From Pedobacter sp. SYSU D00535 (GTDB lineage: Bacteria > Bacteroidota > Bacteroidia > Sphingobacteriales > Sphingobacteriaceae): DNA of 64,000 bases. The position numbers and the translations under genes are program-made. The notes under the pieces are model-generated. The model was not told where the DNA came from. It ran no database searches and saw only the letters and a list, made by a program, of their open reading frames with translations. Below are positions 1 to 8,240 of the stretch, piece after piece; the first letter of the stretch is position 1, and each line of letters begins with the position of its first letter. Location of the stretch: the NCBI RefSeq assembly GCF_017355855.1, contig NZ_JAFEWD010000011.1, positions 62,001-126,000 of the forward strand, written 5' to 3'.

Positions 1-3000
1 TCGCAATCGCAAGCTATCACCGATAATGGTTAGTGGGAGACGGTTATCAATTTGATACAGCAGGTCAATGCCTTTTTCAGCGGCCTTCCCTGCAAACACA
101 TCCATTACATCTTCCACACACTGCCTGAGGTCGAAACTGCGCTGCTCAATCTCCATGTTGCCCGATTCAATCTTGGAGAAATCCAGGATATCGTTTATCA
201 CGCCCATGAGGGCATCGCCGGAGGTATTAATTACCTTCACATACTCTTCCTGCTCCTGATCGAGTTTGGTTTGGGCCAGCAAGGAGGCCATCCCGATCAC
301 TCCGTTCATGGGGGTCCTGATTTCATGGCTCATGGTAGCCAGGAATACGCTCTTTGCCTGATTCGCCTGCACCGCATCTTCTTTAGCCAGCTCCGCCTCC
401 TTACGTTTCTCATTAAGCTGGTTGTTCAGTACCTGCAGATGTTCGGACTGCGACTGCAGCTCTTCGGCTTGGGTCTGGAGTTCTTCCGCCTGGGTCTGAA
501 GCTCCTCCGTCTGCTGCTGTAACTCGTCGTTCAACTGCAACAGCTTCTTTGACTGCTCCTCTATTTCATGCGTCCGCTCCTGCACCTGCCGCTCAAGCAG
601 CTGCTGCTGCCGTTTATATCTGTTCACTCTATGTCTGTAGAAGCCAATGCACAGCGCAAGAATGCTTAGTAGGACTGCCCCCCTGAACCACCAGGTCATC
701 CAGAATGGAGGAAGGATTACGATCCGGAGAGAAGCACCGGCTTCGTTCCAAACCGCATCGTTGTTGGAAGCTTTCACCCTGAACACATACTCTCCGGGAT
801 TGAGATTGGTATAAGTAGCATTTCTCACTGCACCTACATAACTCCAATCTTTGTCAAATCCCTCCATCTTATAGGCATACTGATTTTTTTCAGAACCTGT
901 GAAATTGAGTGCGGCAAACTCAAATGAGAATACCGACTGATCGTAGGAAAGGACGATTTCCTTTGTTTCTGAGATTTCTGCTCTTAAGGGAGAGTTAGGG
1001 CTGCTATATAAAACGGGTTTGTTGAAAATCTGAAAGCCGGTAATATAAACGGGAGGGAGTACAGGGTTTACTCTGATCCTGTCCGGGAAAAAACTCACCA
1101 TCCCTTCGGCGCCACCAAAAAACATTTCGCCTTTGGAATTTTGAAAAAAGGCGCCTAACCGGAACTCGTTCTCACCGCCCGCAGTAGTTTCATAGATATT
1201 ACACTTTTTCGTTTCCGGGTTAAATCTTGCAAGCCCTTTACCGGAGCTTATCCAAAGCATTCCCCTGCTGTCTTCCAGGATGCCGAATAGGATGTCGCTG
1301 GGAAGTCCATCTTTTTCAGTAAACCGGCTAAAGGTTCGGTCGTGCGGGTTGAAAAGGTTCAATCCTCCTCCTCCTGTTGCTATCCAGATACGTCCTTTTT
1401 TATCCTCGTGGATACAGTGTATCAGGTTATTGCTTAAACTCTTATGATTATCCTTCTCGTTTAAAAAGATTTGGAACTTTTTGCTGCGGGCACCCAGATA
1501 AATCAATCCTTTCTGTGTCCCCGTCCAGGTGTTTCCTTTGGAGTCAATCCGGAACGCATAGACTTTATCGAGGTCTTTATTATTAGTTTTAGAGTGTACA
1601 AACTTCTTAGTACTCCGATTATAGTACAATATCCCTTTGGTGGTCCCAAACCAGAGATCACCTTTTTTATCTTTAAATATTGTGTTTACGGTAGCCGGCC
1701 TGCGGCTTTTCTCGAAATTATCGAAAGGATGATGGCTGAAGGTACGCGTACGTCTGTCATAAAAGTCGATACCACCTCTGAAATAAGCAAATACCAACGT
1801 ATCAGCTCCCAGATCGGTGATAGCATACATCTTATTGCTGGCTGGACTATTCTTACTATCACCACTCTTCACCACACTGTATCTATTGTTTCTTCGGTCA
1901 AGCTTATTAAGCTCTTCCCCCTCTGTCCCGAGCCACAAAACTCCCTGTGCATCCTCGAAAATACTTCTCACCAGGTTGCTGCTAAGTGAGTTGGATTCAA
2001 GTGGGTCATGACTGTATAAGTCAAATTTATTGGCATGCTTTGAAATGAAAAGTACGCCGCCTGAATGCGTTCCCAACCAGGTATTTCCAATTTTATCGGT
2101 ATAAATACTCCGGATCGTTTTGTCGCTAGGAGTAAGAGGATGAGACGTGAAGGTACTGGTTGCAGGATCGAAGATACAAAGTCCCCTGGTATCGGTACCC
2201 ATCCATATCCTTCCTTCCCGGTCGCAGTTGAATGATATAATATCATTATGTGAAAGAGAAGAGACGTCTCCTTTAATATGTCGGTAGTTCCTGAACCCTT
2301 TCGTTTGACTATCGTACACCGATATCCCTTCATCCCGTACAGCGGCCCAGATGTTCCCTTTTTTGTCTTTTATAAGCGTCTTAAGAAAATTTCCGCTGAT
2401 CGAGGCAGAATCATTGGGATCGTGACGGAAATAGGTGATGCGCCGGCTTTTCGGATCGAGGTTGATCAGTCCGTCACCTGCTTTAGCCAGCCAAAGTTCC
2501 CCGTTTATTCCCTCCTCGATCCTGGTAACTTCCTTATAGATGGCCCCGTTTATTCTTTTAGGTTGTTTTGTAAAATTTTGGAATGTCCCTCTTTCTGTGT
2601 AAAGGAACAAGCCCTTAGTGGTCCCCACCCATAGCTTTCCTTTGCTGTCCTGAAAGAGATCTCTTACGATCACATCTTCTCCAAACCTGTCAAAATGGGT
2701 AAAGGTAGCAGAGTTACGATTAAATCGATCGAGGCCCTTATTCGTCCCTATCCACAAGTTCCCCTGACGGTCCTCGAGAATATCGTTTACTTGATTATCA
2801 CTGATCGAAGTGCTATCGGAAGCCTCATTTTTAAATACGAGAAATTTATATCCGTCGTACCGGTTCAGCCCGTTCCTTGTACCAAACCACATAAAACCCT
2901 TACTATCCTGCAGCATACACTGCACGATATTCTGCGACAAGCCGTTCTTCGCGGATATCCTGTTGAAGCTTAAATCAGAAGGCTGTCCCCATACAAAAAA

Positions 3001-3066
3001 GGGTACCAGCAGAAGCAATTGAAAAATACGAACGAGAATGGTTCTCAGAATATCAGAAAATAGCAT
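1..3066 (-). CDS. Hybrid two-component sensor (Reg_prop/Y_Y_Y propeller histidine kinase), C-terminus outside window
   Basis: The minus-strand frame opens with ATG at 3066 and runs without a stop to base 1, so the gene is cut by the window edge. About 1020 residues are visible. An N-terminal signal segment ends near FFVWGQ. It is followed by many ligand-sensor propeller repeats (cores such as [10 protein letters not shown] and [10 protein letters not shown]), a Y_Y_Y domain (about 700-960), one membrane segment ([12 protein letters not shown]), a Gln/Glu-rich coiled coil with tandem ELQTQAE heptads (about 430-540), and HisKA with phosphoacceptor His in [11 protein letters not shown] near 330. 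The HATPase begins but is cut. Such proteins sense periplasmic ligands, often glycans. Receiver and AraC output domains usual for the family would lie left of base 1. Its kinase core closely resembles the one at 8241-11942, so the two are paralogous there. Confidence 0.92.
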   Translation of the reverse strand, partial: MLFSDILRTILVRIFQLLLLVPFFVWGQPSDLSFNRISAKNGLSQNIVQCMLQDSKGFMWFGTRNGLNRYDGYKFLVFKNEASDSTSISDNQVNDILEDRQGNLWIGTNKGLDRFNRNSATFTHFDRFGEDVIVRDLFQDSKGKLWVGTTKGLFLYTERGTFQNFTKQPKRINGAIYKEVTRIEEGINGELWLAKAGDGLINLDPKSRRITYFRHDPNDSASISGNFLKTLIKDKKGNIWAAVRDEGISVYDSQTKGFRNYRHIKGDVSSLSHNDIISFNCDREGRIWMGTDTRGLCIFDPATSTFTSHPLTPSDKTIRSIYTDKIGNTWLGTHSGGVLFISKHANKFDLYSHDPLESNSLSSNLVRSIFEDAQGVLWLGTEGEELNKLDRRNNRYSVVKSGDSKNSPASNKMYAITDLGADTLVFAYFRGGIDFYDRRTRTFSHHPFDNFEKSRRPATVNTIFKDKKGDLWFGTTKGILYYNRSTKKFVHSKTNNKDLDKVYAFRIDSKGNTWTGTQKGLIYLGARSKKFQIFLNEKDNHKSLSNNLIHCIHEDKKGRIWIATGGGGLNLFNPHDRTFSRFTEKDGLPSDILFGILEDSRGMLWISSGKGLARFNPETKKCNIYETTAGGENEFRLGAFFQNSKGEMFFGGAEGMVSFFPDRIRVNPVLPPVYITGFQIFNKPVLYSSPNSPLRAEISETKEIVLSYDQSVFSFEFAALNFTGSEKNQYAYKMEGFDKDWSYVGAVRNATYTNLNPGEYVFRVKASNNDAVWNEAGASLRIVILPPFWMTWWFRGAVLLSILALCIGFYRHRVNRYKRQQQLLERQVQERTHEIEEQSKKLLQLNDELQQQTEELQTQAEELQTQAEELQSQSEHLQVLNNQLNEKRKEAELAKEDAVQANQAKSVFLATMSHEIRTPMNGVIGMASLLAQTKLDQEQEEYVKVINTSGDALMGVINDILDFSKIESGNMEIEQRSFDLRQCVEDVMDVFAGKAAEKGIDLLYQIDNRLPLTIIGDSLRLR

Positions 3067-3150
3067 TAAGTGTGACCTTAGGTAAATACCTATACGGCAG
3101 CCCTCGAAAAAGGTTACCCCCCCACAGATTCCTGTTCCCGTAACTCTTCC

Positions 3151-4107
3151 TTATATGGCGCCTGCTAGTTGGCCACGCTTCCTCAATCCCCTGGCTGACA
3201 GCATATTGCTTACCTCCCTGGCCATGAAAACGGAGGCCTCTATTTCCTCTTTCCGGATGGCCACGCTCTCAATATTAAAGCCAAAGGGAATATCGCGTTC
3301 GATACAAAAATCGGTCAGCACGGAGGCAATATTCAGACAAATCTCAACCGACTTCTCCAGCATCCGGTCTGATTTTTTAAGCTCTTCTTTCAGGCCTTCC
3401 GGCACGTGAATACCCAGCCATTCCATAAAGTGGAGGGTTTTTGCCGAGCCACAAGCTGCTAGGGTGAAAATAACGGTAGGGCTTTTTTGGTCCAGCCGGT
3501 GACAGCGAGCCTTCAGGTCTTCGATCACCTGCTTCGCGTAGTCGATATTGAAGATACATTGTGAAATGAAGTAGGATACGCCGCAGCTCATTTTATCGAG
3601 CATCCGCAGATCCTCGTCTTTAAGTACCTCATGCCTTTCAGGGATGGTAACGGCACCAATAACTGAGTTCTCCTGGTGCCTGCTCCATAGCTGGTAGGCT
3701 TGGGCCAGACTTGTTTTTACCTGGTAATCCGGTGCAGGAACGCCCACAAAAACAGGGTAGAACCGGTGCTGCTCCAGCTCTTCCAGCCAGGCAACCAGCT
3801 CCTCCTGGGTATATTTTCCGGCTGGGCGGTAAATGATTTTCGGGACCTCTAAGGCATTCAAATAGCGGGAAGCAAAGTGGAAAGGGTCATGCGCATTGAT
3901 AAATGGGAAGGGCCTTTCTTCTTTGGTCCGAGCCGATTCATCCTGCACGTCGTATACCACCAGGGCATCGATATCCAAAGCAGACAAACGGCCAATGGTT
4001 TTCTCAGCAATCTCTGCCAGACGCTCGGCGGAAGTCTCTGCCTTCGGAGGGGTAATGCCATAAAGGAGCAATCCTGACTCTCCGGATTTAATTTTTTCTG
4101 TAAACAT
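3151..4107 (-). CDS. Divergent methylenetetrahydrofolate reductase (MetF-like) protein
   Basis: 318 residues with a MetF-type TIM-barrel pattern: GITPPKAET near the N-terminus where MetF has its E-x-x-P-P motif, a VYDVQDESART segment, CGVSYFISQCIFN (equivalent to the substrate/FAD-binding FxTQ region) and WLGIHVPEGLKEEL near the end. It lacks the typical N-terminal FEFFPP signature, so it is a distant member. It lies 62 bp downstream of metE on the same strand, so it probably shares the metE transcript and its B12 riboswitch. The inferred job is supplying or handling methyl-tetrahydrofolate for MetE, but substrate and cofactor use are not shown by the sequence. ATG at 4107 is the natural start. 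Confidence 0.8.
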   Translation of the reverse strand: MFTEKIKSGESGLLLYGITPPKAETSAERLAEIAEKTIGRLSALDIDALVVYDVQDESARTKEERPFPFINAHDPFHFASRYLNALEVPKIIYRPAGKYTQEELVAWLEELEQHRFYPVFVGVPAPDYQVKTSLAQAYQLWSRHQENSVIGAVTIPERHEVLKDEDLRMLDKMSCGVSYFISQCIFNIDYAKQVIEDLKARCHRLDQKSPTVIFTLAACGSAKTLHFMEWLGIHVPEGLKEELKKSDRMLEKSVEICLNIASVLTDFCIERDIPFGFNIESVAIRKEEIEASVFMAREVSNMLSARGLRKRGQLAGAI

Positions 4108-4169
4108 GAATTAACGAACTCGTTTATAAAATCAGGAACCGCGGGAATAAGCCGCAGTTCCCGGTTAGT

Positions 4170-6470
4170 CTAAATTGATGGCCCTATTTCTTCCCGCGCC
4201 TGCCGCGCTGCAGTGATCATGTTCACCAGCGCTGCTTTTGTCTCCGGCCATTTACGTGTCTTCAGCCCGCAGTCGGGGTTTACCCATAAATGCCGTACAG
4301 GCAGTAAGCTAGCCGCCTTTTTTAAAAGAGACACCATCTCCTGAACGCCTGGTACCCGCGGTGAATGAATATCGTACACTCCGGGCCCGATCTCATTTGG
4401 ATATTTGAAATCTGCGAACGCTTCCAATAATTCCGTCTGCGATCTTGAGGTCTCAATCGTGATCACGTCGGCATCCATTGCTGCAATATGTTCGATGATA
4501 TCGTTAAACTCGCTGTAGCACATATGCGTGTGAATTTGCGTCTGATCCTGCACCGCACTGGCTGCGATCCTGAATGCCTGCACTGCCCAGTTCAGATAAG
4601 AGGCTTGCTTTGCTTTGCGTAAGGGCAAACCCTCGCGGATAGCCGCCTCATCGATTTGGATGATACCGATGCCTGCCTGTTCCAGTGCAGCCACTTCATC
4701 ACGGATGGCCAGTGCAATCTGCTGCGTAGTCTGCTCCCGCGGCTGGTCATCGCGCACAAAAGACCATTGCAGAATGGTTACCGGACCGGTGAGCATTCCT
4801 TTCATTGGCTTTTCAGTTTGTGCCGCTGCAAAGGTCGCCCAACCGACCGTCATATCCGCCGGCCTGCTTACGTCGCCATAAATTACCGGCGGTTTCACAC
4901 AGCGGCTTCCATAACTCTGCACCCAGCCATTTTTGGTAAAGAGGAAGCCATCCAGCTGTTCTCCGAAGTATTCGACCATGTCATTGCGTTCAAACTCGCC
5001 ATGGACCAGCACATCCAACCCAATCTCCTCCTGCCAGCGGATCGCCTCGATTGTGGCTTGTTCTATCGCGGCCTGGTATTCTTCTTCGCTGAGCTCCCCC
5101 TTTTTCAACCGGGCTCGCAGTCCCCGAATATCGTCTGTCTGCGGGAAAGAACCAATAGTGGTGGTTGGAAATAGCGGAAGTTGAAAGCGCTCGTGCTGCA
5201 GCTGCTGGCGCACAGAAAAAGTACTTTTCCGGCGTGTATCGGTTTCTGTAATGGCCGCTACCCGGTCCTTTACCTCCTGGCGATGCACTTTTTGAGAGGA
5301 CCGCCTGCTCTCGATTGCCCTTTTATTCGCCAGCAGCGGAGCCTCCTCTCCCGCCGCAATCTGCTTCAGGTCCCGGAGTTCCCACAATTTCTGCTTTGCG
5401 AAGGCCATCCAGTTTTTCACTTCCTCGTCGAGGCCGGTTTCAAGATCGAGATCAATGGGGCTATGCAGCAGGGAACAGGAAGGAGCAAGGAGCAGACGGT
5501 CCGTCCCCAGCTGACGGGCTGCCCGTTGGATAAGCTCCAGCGAGCGCTCGTAATCGTTCTTCCACACGTTGCGCCCGTCAACCAAGCCCAGAGAAAGGTG
5601 CAGGCGATCAGGGATCAGGGCGAGTACCTCATCCAGTTGTTCTGGAGCACGAACCAGATCGATATGCAGGGCCTGAACGGGCAGCGTAAGCGCCAGTTGT
5701 GTATTAGGTCCCAGTCCCTCAAAATAGGTCGCTACCAACAGTTTCTCCCCGTCGACCTCCTTCGCGATAGTCGTATAGGCATAGGTAAAGGCTTCCTGTT
5801 CTTTTGGAGACAAATCCAGCACAAGAGCCGGTTCATCCAGCTGGATCCAGACAGCACCCTGCTCTTTCAGTCGCTGGATAATTTTGACGTATACCGGAAC
5901 CAGCTTATTAATCAGATCGATGCGCTCAAAGCCAGGCTCCTTCTCTTTACCCAGCAACAGGTAGGTGACGGGGCCGGGCAGTACCGGCTTGGCTTTTTCT
6001 CCAAGGCGCGCTTTCGCCCGGTCAAATACAGCGAACAGCTGCTGGCTAAAAATGCTGAACTCCTGATCTGCCCGGAATTCGGGCACCAAATAGTGATAAT
6101 TGGTATCCAGCCATTTAGTCATTTCCATAGCGGTGATGTCGAGACCATCCTTTTGGTAGCCACGAGCCATGGCAAAGTAGAGGTTCCGCTCCTTGTCCGG
6201 AGTCAGGTTGGAGAGCAAGGGCGAGTAGCGTTCCGGTATCACTCCCAATAGCAGGCTGGTGTCCAGTACATGATCATAGAAGCTAAAGTCGTTGCAGGGA
6301 ATCAGGTCAACACCCGCGTCCAGCTGGGTTTGCCAGTTTTCTTCCTGGATGGCGATGGCCAGCTCATTCAATTCCTGATGGCCGATTTTGCCTGCCCAAA
6401 ATTGCTCTGAGGCTTTCTTTAGTTGTCGTTGGCTACCAATCCGCGGGTAGCCGAGGTTTTGCGTCAGCAT
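4170..6470 (-). CDS. metE: Cobalamin-independent methionine synthase MetE
   Basis: 766 residues, the normal MetE length. It transfers a methyl group from 5-methyltetrahydropteroyltri-glutamate to homocysteine without B12, in the cytosol. The N-terminal half begins with LGYPRIGSQRQLKKA. The C-terminal catalytic half carries zinc ligands in HTHMCYSEFND and in the final VNPDCGLKTRKW, plus VHGEFERNDMVEYFGE and TGPVTILQWSF. A cobalamin riboswitch sits upstream on the same strand, the classic arrangement in which B12 represses MetE when MetH can take over. The next gene downstream is a MetF-like protein. ATG at 6470 is used; the upstream leader is non-coding. Confidence 0.98.
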   Translation of the reverse strand: MLTQNLGYPRIGSQRQLKKASEQFWAGKIGHQELNELAIAIQEENWQTQLDAGVDLIPCNDFSFYDHVLDTSLLLGVIPERYSPLLSNLTPDKERNLYFAMARGYQKDGLDITAMEMTKWLDTNYHYLVPEFRADQEFSIFSQQLFAVFDRAKARLGEKAKPVLPGPVTYLLLGKEKEPGFERIDLINKLVPVYVKIIQRLKEQGAVWIQLDEPALVLDLSPKEQEAFTYAYTTIAKEVDGEKLLVATYFEGLGPNTQLALTLPVQALHIDLVRAPEQLDEVLALIPDRLHLSLGLVDGRNVWKNDYERSLELIQRAARQLGTDRLLLAPSCSLLHSPIDLDLETGLDEEVKNWMAFAKQKLWELRDLKQIAAGEEAPLLANKRAIESRRSSQKVHRQEVKDRVAAITETDTRRKSTFSVRQQLQHERFQLPLFPTTTIGSFPQTDDIRGLRARLKKGELSEEEYQAAIEQATIEAIRWQEEIGLDVLVHGEFERNDMVEYFGEQLDGFLFTKNGWVQSYGSRCVKPPVIYGDVSRPADMTVGWATFAAAQTEKPMKGMLTGPVTILQWSFVRDDQPREQTTQQIALAIRDEVAALEQAGIGIIQIDEAAIREGLPLRKAKQASYLNWAVQAFRIAASAVQDQTQIHTHMCYSEFNDIIEHIAAMDADVITIETSRSQTELLEAFADFKYPNEIGPGVYDIHSPRVPGVQEMVSLLKKAASLLPVRHLWVNPDCGLKTRKWPETKAALVNMITAARQAREEIGPSI

Positions 6471-6619
6471 TTCTCTTTAAAAATTTGGTGAAAAATTAGT
6501 TGCTAAAGCACTCGCTAAACTTTGAGGCCTCAGGGAACAAGGCACACGCTGGCCTTGGCAGACAAAATTCCCGCCAGGAGTCGGACCAGCCTGCTTTATT
6601 CCGCGAAAGCTTTTCCATT

Positions 6620-6810
6620 GAAAAAAGGCAGGTCTCCTGGCTCATAACAGTGCAGCCATCCTTCCCATCTGCCCGCGGGCAGACAGTGGATATTTGGCGA
6701 CTGACACCTGGTGGTTACTTACAGTTGCGCGACAGCCCGTGATTTTCACACGATTCCCTTTTCATCCCGATCTCTCAGGACACCTTCTCCTTGATGGAAG
6801 TATAGAAAGA
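6620..6810 (-). promoter_or_regulatory. Cobalamin (B12) riboswitch controlling metE
   Basis: Read on the minus strand, the leader contains the B12 box GCCAGGAGACCTGCC at 6627-6643. Upstream lie the conserved core strings GTGTGAAAATCACGGGCTGT and CGCAACTGTAAGTAACCACC (about 6705-6760). These are hallmark elements of AdoCbl aptamers. The aptamer is followed by about 150 nt of leader that could form the expression platform (GGCTGG near 6590 can pair with CCAGC near 6550) before the metE ATG at 6470. The exact aptamer ends are approximate. Repression of metE by B12 is the expected logic. Confidence 0.93.
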
Positions 6811-6849
6811 ACTCAATAAATAGCTCATTATGAAGAACTAATTACTTCG

Positions 6850-6857
6850 CAAAGTTA
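6850..6857 (-). promoter_or_regulatory. Bacteroidota -7 box for the metE leader
   Basis: On the minus strand the bases read TAACTTTG, a full match to TAnnTTTG, about 40 bp upstream of the riboswitch core. The -33 element is not convincing. Confidence 0.5.
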
Positions 6858-6913
6858 GAAAGAGAAACTTTAGATCTGATGAAAGCAAGAAAATCAGCAT
6901 AAAAAATCTAAAT

Positions 6914-6943
6914 CTTGAAAAATAGAAGTATTTTATACTTTTG
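6914..6943 (+). promoter_or_regulatory. Promoter of the Lrp-type regulator
   Basis: TTG at 6914-6916, a 19-bp spacer, and TACTTTTG at 6936-6943. This is a complete Bacteroidota -33/-7 pair about 37 bp before the ATG at 6981. It diverges from the metE promoter at 6850-6857, so both promoters lie within about 90 bp. Confidence 0.7.
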
Positions 6944-6980
6944 CCGAATATGATTTAAATACCTGAAAGAAATTTATTCT

Positions 6981-7442
6981 ATGGAAGCACCCGATACAAT
7001 TGACCTGGCCTTACTCAAATTACTGGGGGAGAATTCAAGCCTCACGATCAAAGAACTTGCCGCTAAGGTGAACCTCTCGCCTTCGCCTGTCTTTGAAAGA
7101 GTAAAACGATTAGAAGCAAACGGCTATATCAAAAAGTACATCGCTGTAATTGATGCAGAAAAACTAAATTATGGACTGATCGTATTTTGCAATATAAAGC
7201 TCAAACAACACGACAAGAAAATCGGCCACGAGTTTGTAAGCGACATCCTGCGCTTAAACGAAGTGGTAGAATGTTATAATATTTCCGGCGACTATGACTT
7301 TCTTCTCAAGGTGTATGCAAAGGACATGAAACACTATCAGGACTTCGTCTTCAACAAACTGGGGGCGGTGAGAAGTATCGGAAGTACCCATAGTACCTTT
7401 GTAATGTGTGAGAACAAAAATTCATACAACATTAATTTATAG
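6981..7442 (+). CDS. Lrp/AsnC family transcriptional regulator
   Basis: 153 residues, standard for the family. An N-terminal winged helix-turn-helix (about residues 5-50: LLKLLGENSSLTIKELAAKVNLSPS in pieces, then VFERVKRLEANGYI) is followed by a RAM/AsnC ligand-binding domain (about 65-145) with the SGDYDFLLKV strand typical of Lrp proteins. Members respond to amino acids and bind DNA as dimers or octamers. Its promoter faces that of metE, so control of metE or the MetF-like gene is plausible, but this is inference from position only. The start is ATG at 6981, behind a well-formed promoter. Confidence 0.93.
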   Translation: MEAPDTIDLALLKLLGENSSLTIKELAAKVNLSPSPVFERVKRLEANGYIKKYIAVIDAEKLNYGLIVFCNIKLKQHDKKIGHEFVSDILRLNEVVECYNISGDYDFLLKVYAKDMKHYQDFVFNKLGAVRSIGSTHSTFVMCENKNSYNINL

Positions 7443-7641
7443 GGGAACGGAACATCTTCTAACCCAATAGCCCTCTCTTTTCCTGTCTTCTATCGCTATT
7501 CCATCACGCCGAAGCCAGCTTTCCTAACTAATCGAAGCGGTGAAAATCCTCCCCTGAAAAATTCACCGATTTCTTCCGGCAGTTCACCGAGAAGCTTCTC
7601 CCTCCCACCTAATTGTCCTTCTTCAGCCTTCCGCCGCGCCC

Positions 7642-7649
7642 TACCTTTG
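7642..7649 (+). promoter_or_regulatory. Putative -7 box for the NTF2-like secreted protein
   Basis: TACCTTTG matches TAnnTTTG, 40 bp before the ATG at 7690. No good -33 TTG is found at the expected spacing. Confidence 0.45.
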
Positions 7650-7689
7650 ATTCATCAAAACGAAACAAAACATTTAAAAAATAAAAGAC

Positions 7690-8115
7690 ATGAAAACACT
7701 AACTACTATCGCCGCCGCATTTTTGATGATCATTTCTTTAAGCTCATTCGCTGCAGACAGGTCTTCTGAAAACAAATCCAGTATCGAATACGGAGTGAAG
7801 AAATATGTAAGAGCAATTACCATGGGAGAGACAGAAGGATTGGAAGATGTCTTGAGCCAATCGCTTACTTACCGGTTTGCCCGTGGCAATGAAGTGAAAA
7901 GCTTTGGAAAAGCGGATTTGATGAAGTTTATGAAAGAAGCTGGAAAAGCAGAACAAAACTGCTCCACTGCTTACCAGATATTAGAAAGCGAATCAGGTGA
8001 AAGCATTGTACTGATAGACCAGAAGTACGCAGACTTTACCAAACTGACCCGCCTTACCCTTCAGCAGGGAAAAGACGGCTGGGAAATTAGCAAAATTGCA
8101 AGCTGGTTTGAATAA
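7690..8115 (+). CDS. Small secreted NTF2-like (lumazine-binding-like) protein
   Basis: 141 residues. Residues 1-22 form a signal peptide (MKTLTTIAAAFLMIISLSSF, cleavage after SFAA). The mature part reads like a compact NTF2-like cone fold: an N-terminal helix with YVRAITMGETEGLEDVLS, a middle GKADLMKFMKEAG, and alternating strands ending in LTLQQGKDGWEISKIASWFE. The putative lumazine-binding family looks like this and usually has no assigned enzyme activity. It is probably periplasmic. It stands alone between its own putative promoter and a clear terminator at 8148-8180, so it is likely monocistronic. Function is unknown. Confidence 0.85.
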   Translation: MKTLTTIAAAFLMIISLSSFAADRSSENKSSIEYGVKKYVRAITMGETEGLEDVLSQSLTYRFARGNEVKSFGKADLMKFMKEAGKAEQNCSTAYQILESESGESIVLIDQKYADFTKLTRLTLQQGKDGWEISKIASWFE

Positions 8116-8147
8116 AACAACTGCTCTCCAAGCTAGGCCTAGATGAA

Positions 8148-8180
8148 GAGCCGGACTATTTGTCCGGCTCTTTTATTTTC
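8148..8180 (+). terminator. Rho-independent terminator of the NTF2-like gene
   Basis: Nine-base-pair stem GAGCCGGAC / GTCCGGCTC around a 5-base loop, followed by a T-rich run (TTTTATTTT). It lies 32 bp after the stop of the upstream plus-strand gene. Confidence 0.9.
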
Positions 8181-8240
8181 TCGTCCAACCATCTGGCTGT
8201 TTCTCTTAAAGGGGAAGTCCTGCTCCTACCGCATCCATTT

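Noticed and set aside
629-847. Small minus-strand frame in the propeller sensor
   Set aside because: It is out of frame with the long open sensor-kinase frame that covers the same bases.
5181-6251. 356-codon open frame opposite metE
   Set aside because: It lies entirely antisense to the conserved metE reading frame, has no recognisable domain, and reflects codon bias of metE.
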